Part shown: positions 16,886 through 25,512 of the stretch, in pieces | Numbering within the stretch: position 1 is the first letter of the stretch | How the letters are laid out: every line of letters begins with the position of its first letter | Origin: Mucilaginibacter endophyticus | Lineage (GTDB): Bacteria > Bacteroidota > Bacteroidia > Sphingobacteriales > Sphingobacteriaceae | NCBI RefSeq assembly: GCF_003351025.1 | Contig: NZ_QPCG01000001.1 | Span: 69,949-133,948 of the forward strand | Length of the DNA stretch: 64,000 nt | Direction of reading: 5' to 3' | Notes under the pieces: generated by a model | The model's database searches: none | The model's input: the letters and a program-made list of their open reading frames with translations, nothing else | Told to the model about the DNA's origin: nothing | Program-made: the position numbers and the translations under genes

Positions 16886-18136
16886 TCAAACCAAATACTC
16901 AAACAAAGTCTGGTCTTTATTCAGCTCAATAACATTGAAACGATGTGCATGCATACGCTGCAATAACGCAGGGTAGTCCTCGGCATTTTTTAGCTCGATG
17001 CCTACCAGTGCCGGGCCGTTTTCTTTTTCATTCTTTTTAATGAACTCAAAACGGGTAATATCATCACCCGGACCTAATACGCTGTTTACAAATAACTTCA
17101 ATGCACCCGGACGTTGCGGGAACCTTACAATGAAGTAGTGTTTTAGACCTTCGTACAGCAGCGATTTTTCTTTGATCTCCTGCATGCGGGCAATATCGTT
17201 ATTACCACCGCTAATGATGCAAACTACCTTTTTGCCTTTGATTTGCTCTTTGCAGGCATCAAGCGCGGCTACAGATAGTGCACCGGCCGGTTCAACCACA
17301 ATAGCATCCTCATTATAAAGCTTGAGTATGGTAGTGCAGATTTTACCTTCGGGAACCAGTAACATATCGTTCAGGATATCTTTACAGATATCATAGGTTA
17401 ACGCGCCAACACGTTTAACGGCGGCACCGTCAACAAAACGGTCTATTTCATCTAATGTAATGGGCTTACCATGGTTTATAGCACCCAGCATTGATGGTGC
17501 ACCTTCCGGCTCAACGCCTATCAGGTGAATGTTTGGGACGTTATTTTTAAGATAGGTACCTGTGCCAGAAGCAAAACCACCACCGCCGATAGGCATGATT
17601 GCAACTTCAATGTCTGGCAGGTCCTGCAGTATTTCAACACCTACGGTTCCCTGGCCTTCAATAACGCGGTAGTCATCGAAAGGGGGGATAAAGGTCATCT
17701 GATTTTTTTCGGTGTAGATCAATGCTTCGGCCAGGCAATCATCAAAGGTATCGCCGGTGAGCACAATCTCTATATTGCCGTTCCCAAACATAGCGGTTTG
17801 TTTAACCTTTTGTTTGGGCGTTATTTCGGGCATAAAAATTACGCCCTTAATATTTTTTTTGTTGCACGAAAAAGCTACACCCTGGGCATGGTTGCCCGCG
17901 CTGGCGCAAACTACACCGCGGCTCAATTCATCGTCATTTAACTGACTGATCATATTGTACGCACCGCGCAACTTGTATGAACGCACAACCTGCAGGTCTT
18001 CGCGTTTTAAATAAACATCACATTCATATTTTGCCGAAAGACCGGCGTTATATTGCAGCGGGGTACGTTTCACAACGTCCTTTATCCGCTGGTATGCCGC
18101 TTCAAAATCAAGCTGGCTTTTTGTATCAGTTTCCAT
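16886..18136 (-). CDS. ilvA: threonine dehydratase (biosynthetic type)
   Basis: 416 residues. This PLP enzyme deaminates threonine to 2-oxobutanoate, the first step to isoleucine. The PLP Lys is K55 in RSYKLRGAY, with the glycine loop IGGGGFASG and a Ser-Gly-Gly-Asn segment (CIISGGNND). The C-terminal 85 residues form one ACT-like regulatory domain (YFIVRFPQRPGALKLFVNSV), half the regulatory region of the E. coli enzyme. The ATG lies two bases after the leuA stop, so it is the last gene of the leftward ilv/leu operon and is translationally coupled. Confidence 0.95.
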   Translation of the reverse strand: METDTKSQLDFEAAYQRIKDVVKRTPLQYNAGLSAKYECDVYLKREDLQVVRSYKLRGAYNMISQLNDDELSRGVVCASAGNHAQGVAFSCNKKNIKGVIFMPEITPKQKVKQTAMFGNGNIEIVLTGDTFDDCLAEALIYTEKNQMTFIPPFDDYRVIEGQGTVGVEILQDLPDIEVAIMPIGGGGFASGTGTYLKNNVPNIHLIGVEPEGAPSMLGAINHGKPITLDEIDRFVDGAAVKRVGALTYDICKDILNDMLLVPEGKICTTILKLYNEDAIVVEPAGALSVAALDACKEQIKGKKVVCIISGGNNDIARMQEIKEKSLLYEGLKHYFIVRFPQRPGALKLFVNSVLGPGDDITRFEFIKKNEKENGPALVGIELKNAEDYPALLQRMHAHRFNVIELNKDQTLFEYLV

Positions 18137-18138
18137 TG

Positions 18139-19305
18139 TTAATTTTTTACCAGTCGGTGCGCCATAAGGCCTTGCAAATCCTGGTCATTTATGTCAAGCT
18201 TACTATCAGCAAGCGTTAAAAAGTTATTGTAAACAAAAGCAAGTTCTTCCTTATCCAGCGTATATCCTAAACGCTCCAGATGGAATTTCAGAGCATGCCT
18301 GCCGCTGCGCGCGGTTAGCACTATTGTGGCGCTCGGAAAGCCTACATCTTCAGGGCGAATGATCTCGTAGTTTTCACGCATTTTAAGGAAGCCGTCCTGG
18401 TGAATACCTGAGCTGTGGGCAAAGGCATTGGCACCTACAATAGCTTTATTAGGCTGTACCGGCATACGCATTTGTGTGCGGATCATCTGGCTCAATTCGT
18501 AGAATTTTTTAGAGTCGATGTTGGTATGCAAGCCTAAAGTTTGGTGTGTTTTCAGGATCATCACCACTTCTTCGATAGAGGTGTTACCTGCACGCTCGCC
18601 AATACCGTTAATGGTACCTTCAATTTGGCGGGCGCCGTTTTGCAAGCCGGCTATAGAGTTGGCAGTAGCCAAACCAAGGTCGTTATGGCAATGTACCGAG
18701 ATGATAGCTTTATCAATGTTTTTAACATTCTCTTTCAGGAACTTGATCTTAGCGCCGTACTGATCTGGCAAGCAATAGCCGTTGGTGTCCGGAATGTTTA
18801 CTACGGTTGCACCGGCGGCAATAACAGCTTCAACCATTTGAGCCAGGTAAACCACATCGGCCCTGCCTGCATCTTCGGCATAAAACTCAATATCCTCTAC
18901 AGATTTCTTGGCATATTTAACTGCTTCAACAGCACGCTCCAAAATCTCTTCGCGGGTGCTGTTAAATTTATGCTTGATGTGCATGTCAGACGAACCGATA
19001 CCTGTATGGATCCTCGGGCGTTTGGCGTATTGCAGAGATGCTACAGCAGCGTCAATATCACCTTTGTTGGCACGGGTAAGCGCGCAAACAGTAGGCTCTT
19101 TAACGGCTTTTGAAATTTCAACAACGCTTTGGAAGTCGCCCGGACTTGAAACCGGGAAACCTGCTTCAATAATATCCACGCCCAGTAGTTCCAGTTCTTT
19201 AGCTATCTCAATCTTTTCGGGGGTTGTTAACTGGCAACCCGGTACCTGCTCGCCATCGCGAAGCGTGGTATCAAAAACATAAACGCGGTTGGGATCGTGT
19301 AACAT
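18139..19305 (-). CDS. leuA: 2-isopropylmalate synthase, short form
   Basis: 388 residues. It condenses 3-methyl-2-oxobutanoate with acetyl-CoA, the first leucine-specific step. The HMGL-like TIM barrel begins [17 protein letters not shown], with metal ligands in HCHNDLGLA and the signature [16 protein letters not shown]. The chain ends about 60 residues after that signature, so the C-terminal LeuA dimer/regulatory domain (usual length near 510) is absent. This implies loss of, or other wiring for, leucine feedback. A homocitrate- or citramalate-type activity cannot be fully excluded, but the operon context favours LeuA. Confidence 0.93.
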   Translation of the reverse strand: MLHDPNRVYVFDTTLRDGEQVPGCQLTTPEKIEIAKELELLGVDIIEAGFPVSSPGDFQSVVEISKAVKEPTVCALTRANKGDIDAAVASLQYAKRPRIHTGIGSSDMHIKHKFNSTREEILERAVEAVKYAKKSVEDIEFYAEDAGRADVVYLAQMVEAVIAAGATVVNIPDTNGYCLPDQYGAKIKFLKENVKNIDKAIISVHCHNDLGLATANSIAGLQNGARQIEGTINGIGERAGNTSIEEVVMILKTHQTLGLHTNIDSKKFYELSQMIRTQMRMPVQPNKAIVGANAFAHSSGIHQDGFLKMRENYEIIRPEDVGFPSATIVLTARSGRHALKFHLERLGYTLDKEELAFVYNNFLTLADSKLDINDQDLQGLMAHRLVKN

Positions 19306-19317
19306 ATCTTTTTATTT

Positions 19318-19445
19318 TGATTTGAGATGTTGGATAGGAGATAATGCCCTTATCCTTCATCGGTGTTTATTTCTTTGTTTTTTTATCAAAAAGCAAAATT
19401 CAAGTTAGAAAAAAAAATCTCATATCTCAAATCTCACGTTTCCTA
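19318..19445. repeat. family B inverted repeat (ATCTCAAATCTCA)
   Basis: GATTTGAGATGTTGGATAGG at the leuA side and CTCATATCTCAAATCTCACG at the methyltransferase side are inverted relatives. The element fills most of the gap between the methyltransferase and leuA. Confidence 0.6.
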
Positions 19446-19446
19446 T

Positions 19447-20202
19447 CTATTCTTTTACTGCAATAAATCGTAACCTTTTGTAGTCGGCGTACCATTCGCC
19501 GTTCTCACTATAAAAAGGTTCAAGCTTTTTGGTGATCTCGGCCAGGATCTGTTGTTTTTCATCCTCAGGGATACCATCTAAAAACTGAGCGCCAAACATC
19601 GTGATCCATTTGGCTACGCCCTGCTCTCCATCCTGAAGCGGTGTTTTTCGGTCGTAGTGGATAACATAGGTAACCCTGAAACCATGCTCCTCCAGTTTGG
19701 TGGTATATTCGCCTACCGATGGAAAATACCAAACTTTAACGTCGGCTTTTTCATGATAACCATGATTATGAAGCACCTGTTTAGTAGCTTCTATCAGGCG
19801 TTCAACATTGCCTTTGCCACCCATTTCGGCAACAAAACGGCCGCCTTTTTTCAGGCTGTTAAACACACTACGGATTGCGCCGTTAGCATCAAGCACCCAA
19901 TGCAGGGCCGCGTTTGAAAAAACTGCATCATATTTTTGATCGGTGAAGAAATCGGCAGCGTTTTCAACCGCGAAATCAACATCAGGGTAAAGTTGTTTAG
20001 CCTGGGCTATCATTTCGGGCGAGTAATCGGTACCTTTTACTACGGCGCCTTTATCTTGTATTTGTTTGGTTAAATGGCCTGTACCGCAACCCAGATCAAG
20101 GATGTGCTCACCCGGTTTCACATCCAGAAACTCCAGTACATCTTCTCCGTATTTGAATACGAAGGCATGCTTTTGGTCGTATAAATCAGCGTTCCATTTC
20201 AT
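19447..20202 (-). CDS. class I SAM-dependent methyltransferase
   Basis: 251 residues with motif I ILDLGCGTGHLTKQI (about 34-48), an acidic post-I residue in VKGTDYSPEMIAQA and motif IV YDAVFSNAALHWV. The pattern resembles trans-aconitate methyltransferases and related small-molecule methylases. It lies between leuA and leuB in the amino acid operon without an evident role in that pathway. It is distinct from the second methyltransferase at 21974-22780. Confidence 0.82.
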   Translation of the reverse strand: MKWNADLYDQKHAFVFKYGEDVLEFLDVKPGEHILDLGCGTGHLTKQIQDKGAVVKGTDYSPEMIAQAKQLYPDVDFAVENAADFFTDQKYDAVFSNAALHWVLDANGAIRSVFNSLKKGGRFVAEMGGKGNVERLIEATKQVLHNHGYHEKADVKVWYFPSVGEYTTKLEEHGFRVTYVIHYDRKTPLQDGEQGVAKWITMFGAQFLDGIPEDEKQQILAEITKKLEPFYSENGEWYADYKRLRFIAVKE

Positions 20203-20213
20203 GTTATTATATT

Positions 20214-20252
20214 TTTGATGATTTCACTGATTAGGGTGATTTCACCGATTTT
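20214..20252. repeat. family F repeat (GGTGATTTCACCGATT)
   Basis: The stretch GGGTGATTTCACCGATTTTT with a preceding ATTTCACTGATTA is closely related to 26587-26626. Both copies lie 11-16 nt upstream of a leftward start codon (methyltransferase and ilvC). Confidence 0.6.
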
Positions 20253-20307
20253 TTAATCCTTCCCTTGGGAGAAAGTCTTTAACTTAAAATAGCGTTGGCT
20301 CTGTGCG

Positions 20308-20418
20308 GTTCCCCTCTTGAGAGGGGTGGAGGGGTGTGTTTCTGCTTGTTGCTTATCGCTTGCATAACACACCCCTGCTTTCGCTCGTTTCCTCCGCGCC
20401 CCCTCTCAAGAGGGGAAC
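20308..20418. repeat. family E long inverted repeat (CCCCTCTTGAGAGGGG)
   Basis: Left arm 20308-20340 contains CCCCTCTTGAGAGGGG then TGGAGGGGTGTGTT. The right arm 20366-20418 is its inverted counterpart with a small expansion (AACACACCCC ... CCCCCTCTCAAGAGGGGAAC). A smaller palindrome, TCCTTCCTTGAGGAAGGA, follows at 20437 and encodes the C-terminus of the next gene. Confidence 0.75.
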
Positions 20419-20431
20419 TTTAAATGCTTGT

Positions 20432-20830
20432 TTACTCCTTCCTTGAGGAAGGAACCGCAGTTACCGGCGTTTTTATTTTATTTTTAAAGTACGTAACTAC
20501 ATACAGTATAGTACTTACTATGAAAAGGCTATTAACCCATATCACTTTGCCAATAGCATCTGCCGAAGCAGTGGTTACAACTATCACCACCAGGCTCAGG
20601 GCTATTATTGCCCATAGCATCAGGCTGTTGTTTGAGCGGATGATGGCATAAATTCCGGCTACCTGGGCTGCTATCGCGAACAACAATACCAGGTTTTCGA
20701 ATTTTTCGTTATCATCCATGCTCATGGCCATCAGCACCTCAATAAAGGCAAATGTCCCTCCTCCGTTATTGGCTCCGTAGCCGCAGAAGAGGAACAATAT
20801 CATCATGAAGATGCTGAACTTAGTCATCAT
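20432..20830 (-). CDS. small membrane protein of unknown function
   Basis: 132 residues with about four hydrophobic helices (4-22, 44-62, 66-86 and 96-113). A short acidic loop, SMDDNEKFEN, follows the first helix. The basic tail SSRKE is encoded by a perfect palindrome, suggesting repeat DNA supplied the 3' end. I recognise no family. It starts 12 nt after the leuB stop and so probably belongs to the amino acid transcript. Transport or assembly roles are possible but unsupported. Confidence 0.6.
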   Translation of the reverse strand: MMTKFSIFMMILFLFCGYGANNGGGTFAFIEVLMAMSMDDNEKFENLVLLFAIAAQVAGIYAIIRSNNSLMLWAIIALSLVVIVVTTASADAIGKVIWVNSLFIVSTILYVVTYFKNKIKTPVTAVPSSRKE

Positions 20831-20842
20831 GACAATGGCTAT

Positions 20843-21922
20843 TTACTGTAAATATTCAAGCACTTTTTGGCCCATTGCCGTAGTGCCTAAGATTTTAGCT
20901 TTGTCGGTATTGGCATCAGCTATATCGCCGGTACGGTAACCGTCTTTCAACGTTTTATCAATAGCGTCTGTTATCTTTTTGGCTTCCTCTTTAAGGCCGA
21001 AGCTTATTTCAAGCATCAGGGCAACAGATAGGATAGAGGCCAGCGGATTTGCTTTATCCTGACCGGCAATATCGTGTGCCGAACCGTGAATAGGTTCAAA
21101 AAATCCGGTTCCGTCACCTACCGAAGCTGAAGCCAGCATCCCCATCGAACCTGCAATTTGTGATGCTTCGTCGGTAAGGATATCACCAAAAAGATTAGCT
21201 GTTAATACCACATCAAACTTTTTAGGGTTTTTAACCAGCTGCATGGCCGCGTTATCAATAAACATGTGCTCGGTTTCAACATCCGGATATTGTTTGGCAA
21301 TTTCCTGTACCACTTCGCGCCATAAACGAGAAGCCTCCAGCACGTTTGCTTTATCAACTGAGCATAATCTTTTACCACGTACGCGCGCTGCTTCGTATGC
21401 TTTTATAGCGATACGCTCAACTTCATAACGTGAATAGATCATCAGGTCGGAAGCTGTATTGCGGTCTTCGCTGCGTTTTTTCTCGCCGAAGTAAACGTCG
21501 CCGGTTAGTTCGCGGAAGAAAAGGATATCCGTACCTTTCAATATTTCGGGCTTAAGGCTTGACGCATCCAAAAGCTCATCAAACAACATAATAGGACGCA
21601 GGTTGGCGTATAAACCAAGCTCCTTACGGATCTTTAATAATCCCTGCTCCGGGCGTACTTTGGCCGAAGGATCATTATCATATTTAATGTGACCGATAGC
21701 GCCAAACAGGATAGCATCGCTTGTTTTAGCTTTAGCCAGTGTTTCATCAGGCAGCGGATTGCCGGTTGCCTCGATACCCGCGTGCCCCATCAGGGCTTCG
21801 TCGAAAGTAAATTCGTGGCCAAAATCCTGACCGATTTTTTCTAAAACTGCTTTACCCCAGGTGGTAACCTCCGGGCCTATCCCGTCGCCGGGTATTACTA
21901 ATATGTGTTTTTTAATTCCCAT
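20843..21922 (-). CDS. leuB: 3-isopropylmalate dehydrogenase
   Basis: 359 residues. It oxidises and decarboxylates 3-isopropylmalate with NAD. Family marks are LVIPGDGIGPEVTTWG at the N-terminus, the substrate segment FRELTGDVYFGEKK, VDKANVLEASRLWREV, the metal Asp cluster LFGDILTDEASQIAGSMGM and the NAD segment EPIHGSAHDIAGQDKANP. The usual length is about 350-360. It is preceded by a methyltransferase and followed by a small membrane protein in the leftward operon. Confidence 0.97.
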   Translation of the reverse strand: MGIKKHILVIPGDGIGPEVTTWGKAVLEKIGQDFGHEFTFDEALMGHAGIEATGNPLPDETLAKAKTSDAILFGAIGHIKYDNDPSAKVRPEQGLLKIRKELGLYANLRPIMLFDELLDASSLKPEILKGTDILFFRELTGDVYFGEKKRSEDRNTASDLMIYSRYEVERIAIKAYEAARVRGKRLCSVDKANVLEASRLWREVVQEIAKQYPDVETEHMFIDNAAMQLVKNPKKFDVVLTANLFGDILTDEASQIAGSMGMLASASVGDGTGFFEPIHGSAHDIAGQDKANPLASILSVALMLEISFGLKEEAKKITDAIDKTLKDGYRTGDIADANTDKAKILGTTAMGQKVLEYLQ

Positions 21923-21973
21923 AACCCTAATCTCTGCCTGAGGCAGCGGTTTTTTGTTTTATAGATGTTTATT

Positions 21974-22780
21974 TTATTCGGGTTTTACGCCGCGTACTTC
22001 TTTTAGTTTCATCACCATTTGCTCGGCTTCATTTTCCACCCAGTTGGTGTACTCATCAATAGCCAGCAAGCGCGATTCATCATCAATATAGCCTTCCTCA
22101 ACCATTTGCTTTGACTGGGCAACTTTTGCCCAGATGCCCGCTTTGCCTTCAAAGTTATATTCGCCTTTTTGATAAACTTCATCGGCATTAAATACTTCGA
22201 TATTGGTAAAGCCTGCTTCCTGCAAATACTCGGGCAGGTCTTCGGCAATGTGATTATTCATGCCGGCATCGCCCCGCCACCTTAAAAAAGTAGCATAAAA
22301 GCGCTGCATGCTTACCGGTGGTTGTGGCTGCCATTGCAAAGCCTCGTGGTTATAATCCAGAATGGATACTGTACCACCGGGTTTTAACAGCGAATACATT
22401 TTCTTTAATGCCTCAACCGGATTGCTTAACCATTGTAACACACGGGCCGAAACAATAAGGTCGTACTTTTCTTCCGGCTCAAAGCTGAACAGATCAGTGT
22501 AGATCAGTTCCATGTTTTGAACCGAAGCGTAAGTTTCCTTACCGCTCTGGATAAAATACTCGGTATTGTCAATGCCCGTAACATGACCGCTTTCACCAAC
22601 CAGCGCGGCAATATCTTTAGAGATAGCGCCCGTACCACAACCCACATCCAGCACCTTCAGGCCAGGCCTGAGCAGGGGGGCAAGGGTTGCATAATCATTC
22701 GCTAAACTCCGTTCGTCGAATAATTTGGCGGTACCTTTACCTTCTCGCTGAATTACTTTATTGGTTGTTGACTGGTTCAT
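21974..22780 (-). CDS. class I SAM-dependent methyltransferase
   Basis: 268 residues with motif I VLDVGCGTGAISKDIAALVG (about 44-63), acidic residue in VTGIDNTEYF and motif IV YDLIVSARVLQWL. The C-terminal 100 residues, with VSMQRFYATFLRWRGDAGMN, probably form the substrate cap. The substrate is unknown. It sits between leuD and leuB, an uncommon place for a methyltransferase, and is not closely similar to the one at 19447-20202. Confidence 0.8.
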   Translation of the reverse strand: MNQSTTNKVIQREGKGTAKLFDERSLANDYATLAPLLRPGLKVLDVGCGTGAISKDIAALVGESGHVTGIDNTEYFIQSGKETYASVQNMELIYTDLFSFEPEEKYDLIVSARVLQWLSNPVEALKKMYSLLKPGGTVSILDYNHEALQWQPQPPVSMQRFYATFLRWRGDAGMNNHIAEDLPEYLQEAGFTNIEVFNADEVYQKGEYNFEGKAGIWAKVAQSKQMVEEGYIDDESRLLAIDEYTNWVENEAEQMVMKLKEVRGVKPE

Positions 22781-22814
22781 TAGTTCATTTGTTCATTAGT
22801 CTGGTCGGGTTTCT

Positions 22815-22847
22815 GACCTTTCGCCTTTAACCTTTCAGCTTTTACCT
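22815..22847. repeat. family A repeat at the leuD 3' end
   Basis: GACCTTTCGCCTTTAACCTT continues into CAGCTTTTACC. It resembles the ispG insert at 15595-15623 and the copy at 25471. Its end overlaps the last codons and stop of leuD. Confidence 0.65.
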
Positions 22848-23432
22848 TACTGATTCAAATTCCGCTATTTCATCCTTTTTGCTCAGGATGTAATCGATAT
22901 CATCGTAGCCGTTGGTCATACAGGCTTTTTTGTAGGGGTTAACCTCAAAGCTTTCCTGTTCGCCGGTTGCTACAATTTTAATGAACTGGTCAACCAGGTC
23001 AATCTCTACTACAGCATGTTCATCGGCATAAACAGCGTCAAAGATCTTCTTTAAAAAGTCTTCGCTTACCTGCACCGGCAGCAGTCCGTTGTTAAGTGCG
23101 TTTCCTTTAAAAATATCGGCGAAGAAGCTGCTTACCACGGCATCAAAGCCATAATCGGCAATGGCCCAGGCAGCATGCTCGCGGCTACTGCCGCAACCGA
23201 AGTTTTTGCCCGCAACCAGGATCTTACCGCTATAGTTAGGATTATTAAGCACGAAATCCTGTTTGGGATTATCGTCGCCATCAAAACGCCAATCGCGGAA
23301 TAAGTTATTGCCAAAACCATCGCGGGTAGTAGCCTTCAAAAACCTTGCAGGGATAATTTGATCCGTATCGATGTTTTCGATAGGCAAAGGCACTACGCTG
23401 GTTTGAATGTGTTTAAATATTTTAGTTGCCAT
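22842..23432 (-). CDS. leuD: 3-isopropylmalate dehydratase small subunit
   Basis: 196 residues. With LeuC it isomerises 2- to 3-isopropylmalate. The swivel domain shows [20 protein letters not shown], the active-site loop [20 protein letters not shown] and [15 protein letters not shown]. Length is normal (about 195-200). In most operons it abuts leuC; here a 501-bp TIR-bounded cassette separates them, beginning 8 bp before the ATG, so leuD's own upstream region is now the cassette end. Confidence 0.96.
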   Translation of the reverse strand: MATKIFKHIQTSVVPLPIENIDTDQIIPARFLKATTRDGFGNNLFRDWRFDGDDNPKQDFVLNNPNYSGKILVAGKNFGCGSSREHAAWAIADYGFDAVVSSFFADIFKGNALNNGLLPVQVSEDFLKKIFDAVYADEHAVVEIDLVDQFIKIVATGEQESFEVNPYKKACMTNGYDDIDYILSKKDEIAEFESVR

Positions 23433-23439
23433 AATATTG

Positions 23440-23940
23440 TCTGAACTCGAATTTTTTGAATTAATGGAATTTTTCGAATCGAATAAATTCCTTAATTCAG
23501 ATTTGGGATATATTTTTTATTCAATAATCTTTTAAACTCCATGCTTAAGCTGCCGAAGTTTATAAGTAAACCTGTTTGGATGTTATAAGCCTCGAGGTAT
23601 AGCTTGAGCTAAATGAACGTTTTCTAACTGAGCAATAGCTTTCAATTCAACCATTATTTCCCCTTCAACAAAGAAATCCACTCTTCTTGTTCCGATTTGT
23701 TCGTTACGGTAAAAGATAGGCATCTCCATTTCTCGGACAAATCCAAGTCCTTCCAAACCCATTTCTATTTCTAAGGCTCGTTGATAAATTACTTCCTGGA
23801 AACCGTTTCCCAAAGCAGAATGCACGCGCATGGCACAGCCAATTATTTTGCTGGTACAATCTTTAAATTCTTCAGGTGTTGGTTTTCTATTAACTTCCAT
23901 TCCGTTAATTCATTCAATTCCTCTAAAATTCGAGTTCAGA
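23440..23940. mobile_element. TIR-bounded GxxExxY cassette between leuC and leuD
   Basis: The ends carry perfect 16-bp inverted repeats, TCTGAACTCGAATTTT at 23440-23455 and its complement at 23925-23940. Related GAATTAAxGGAAT segments lie just inside each end. The cassette contains one gene remnant of the GxxExxY family and no transposase. The right repeat supplies the leuC stop codon (TGA within TCTGAACT). I infer a non-autonomous mobile unit mobilised in trans. Confidence 0.7.
23492..23900 (-). pseudogene. GxxExxY-family protein gene, frameshifted near its 3' end
   Basis: The first 102 codons give a normal GxxExxY protein: TSKIIGCAMRVHSALGNGF, the name motif GFQEVIY, then RRVDFFVEGEIMVELKAIA and LENVHLAQAI. 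The frame then ends in PRGL and stop (TAA near 23583), yet the next frame continues exactly as the family does, with LEAYNIQTGLLINFGSLSME and FKRLLN, to a stop at 23492. A loss of about 5 nt (or a gain of 1) after the AQAI codons explains this. The family may be nuclease-like (the VDF/VELKA pattern recalls PD-(D/E)xK cores), but its function is not established. If translated, the 105-residue product lacks the C-terminal strand. Confidence 0.8.
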
Positions 23941-25351
23941 CCAATTCCTCTTCCTTCAAGAAAGTACGGATATCCGTAACCACACCCGTAATAGCGCTTG
24001 CTGCCGCGGTTAGTGGGCTGGCAAGGAAAGTACGGCTGTTTGGTCCCTGGCGGCCTTCAAAGTTGCGGTTTGAGGTTGATACGCAGTATTTACCTGCAGG
24101 TATCTTGTCCTCGTTCATGCCAAGGCATGCGCTGCAACCCGGTTCGCGGAGCGGGAAACCGGCTTCGTTAAATATTTTGTCGAGGCCTTCGGCTATGGCT
24201 TGCTGCTGTACTTGTTTTGAGCCGGGAACTACCCATACGGTAACATTATCGGCTTTGTGTTTGCCTTTTACAAACTCGGCAACCTGGCGCAGGTCTTCAA
24301 TGCGCGAGTTGGTACAGCTGCCGATGAATACGTAATCAATTGGTTTGCCCAATAGCGTTTCATCATCATGCAGGCCCATGTAATCAAGAGCCTTTTTATA
24401 TGATCCCTGTTCTTTGGCTTCAAATGAAGCAGTTTCAGGAACGTGTTGTGTAACACCGATGCCCATACCCGGATTGGTTCCGTAGGTGATCATCGGCTCA
24501 ATATCTTCGGCTTTAAAGGATAATACTTCATCAAAAGCTGCGTCAGCATCAGAATATAAAGTTTCCCAGTAAGCAACTGCTTTATCCCACTCTTCGCCTT
24601 TAGGGGCAAATTCGCGGCCTTTTACGTAGTTGATGGTGGTTTCGTCGGGAGCAATAAGTCCACAACGTGCACCCATCTCAATACTCATGTTGCAGATGGT
24701 CATGCGGCCTTCCATGCTCAATGAGCGGATAGTATCGCCTGCATATTCAACAGCATAACCGGTACCACCGGCAGCCGAGATCTGCGATATGATGTAAAGG
24801 ATAATATCTTTGGCGCCAACGCCTTTTTGTAATTTGCCGTTCACTTCAATTTTCATGCGTTTTGGGCGCGACTGAAGTAAACATTGAGTAGCCAACACCT
24901 GCTCAACCTGCGATGTGCCAATACCAAAGGCAATGGCACCAAAAGCGCCGTGGGTTGAGGTGTGGCTGTCGCCGCAAACATAAGTACCACCCGGACGGGT
25001 GATGCCCAGCTCGGGGCCTATAACGTGAACGATACCCTGGTACGGGTGGCCTAAGCCATATAGCTCAATACCAAACTCTTTACAGTTTTTGGTGAGCATA
25101 TCTACCTGGTAGCGTGAAAGTTCTTCTTTAATGGGTAAGTGCTGATCAATAGTTGGAACGTTGTGATCGGCAGTGGCCACAGTTTGTTTTGGCCTGAAAA
25201 CAGGTAAGCCTCTCTGACGCAAACCATCAAATGCCTGCGGACTGGTTACCTCGTGAATGAAATGTGTATCGATATACAAAATATCCGGGAACCCCTCGCT
25301 GCTGCTGACGACGTGCGCATCCCAGATCTTATCAAATAATGTTTGTCCCAT
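23936..25351 (-). CDS. leuC: 3-isopropylmalate dehydratase large subunit
   Basis: 471 residues from ATG 25351 ([15 protein letters not shown]). It is an aconitase-family 4Fe-4S enzyme acting with LeuD. Signatures are [20 protein letters not shown], the cluster Cys in [13 protein letters not shown], the pair in [13 protein letters not shown], and the tail [19 protein letters not shown]. Nine further in-frame codons upstream derive from the neighbouring family I repeat and are rejected as the start. The stop TGA lies inside the terminal repeat of the downstream cassette. Confidence 0.96.
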   Translation of the reverse strand: MGQTLFDKIWDAHVVSSSEGFPDILYIDTHFIHEVTSPQAFDGLRQRGLPVFRPKQTVATADHNVPTIDQHLPIKEELSRYQVDMLTKNCKEFGIELYGLGHPYQGIVHVIGPELGITRPGGTYVCGDSHTSTHGAFGAIAFGIGTSQVEQVLATQCLLQSRPKRMKIEVNGKLQKGVGAKDIILYIISQISAAGGTGYAVEYAGDTIRSLSMEGRMTICNMSIEMGARCGLIAPDETTINYVKGREFAPKGEEWDKAVAYWETLYSDADAAFDEVLSFKAEDIEPMITYGTNPGMGIGVTQHVPETASFEAKEQGSYKKALDYMGLHDDETLLGKPIDYVFIGSCTNSRIEDLRQVAEFVKGKHKADNVTVWVVPGSKQVQQQAIAEGLDKIFNEAGFPLREPGCSACLGMNEDKIPAGKYCVSTSNRNFEGRQGPNSRTFLASPLTAAASAITGVVTDIRTFLKEEELV

Positions 25352-25370
25352 TTTATTATTTTTCTTTAGT

Positions 25371-25455
25371 AACGTCATTGCGAGGTACGAAGCAATCCCC
25401 GATTAGCAGATCCGATCTGTAAGTTTGGAATTGCTTCGTGTCTCGCAATAACGTG
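25371..25455. repeat. interspersed inverted repeat, family I
   Basis: Arms AACGTCATTGCGAGG and CTCGCAATAACGT with ACGAAGCAATCCCCGATTAG inside. It lies within the operon between ilvC and leuC, 20 nt from the leuC start. Confidence 0.8.
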
Positions 25456-25470
25456 TTGGTGAGTTTATTT

Positions 25471-25507
25471 TAAGGCCTTTCGCCTTTTACCTTTCGGCTT
25501 TCACCTA
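25471..25507. repeat. family A repeat after ilvC
   Basis: AAGGCCTTTCGCCTTTTACC followed by TTTCGGCTTTCACCT. It is close to the copies at 22815 and in ispG and lies immediately 3' of ilvC. Confidence 0.65.
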
Positions 25508-25512
25508 AAATA

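Noticed and set aside
18541..19113. 190-codon open frame antisense to leuA
   Set aside because: Shadow of leuA with unnatural composition and no start signals.
25352..25378. Upstream start for leuC
   Set aside because: These codons come from the neighbouring repeat edge; [10 protein letters not shown] is the family start.
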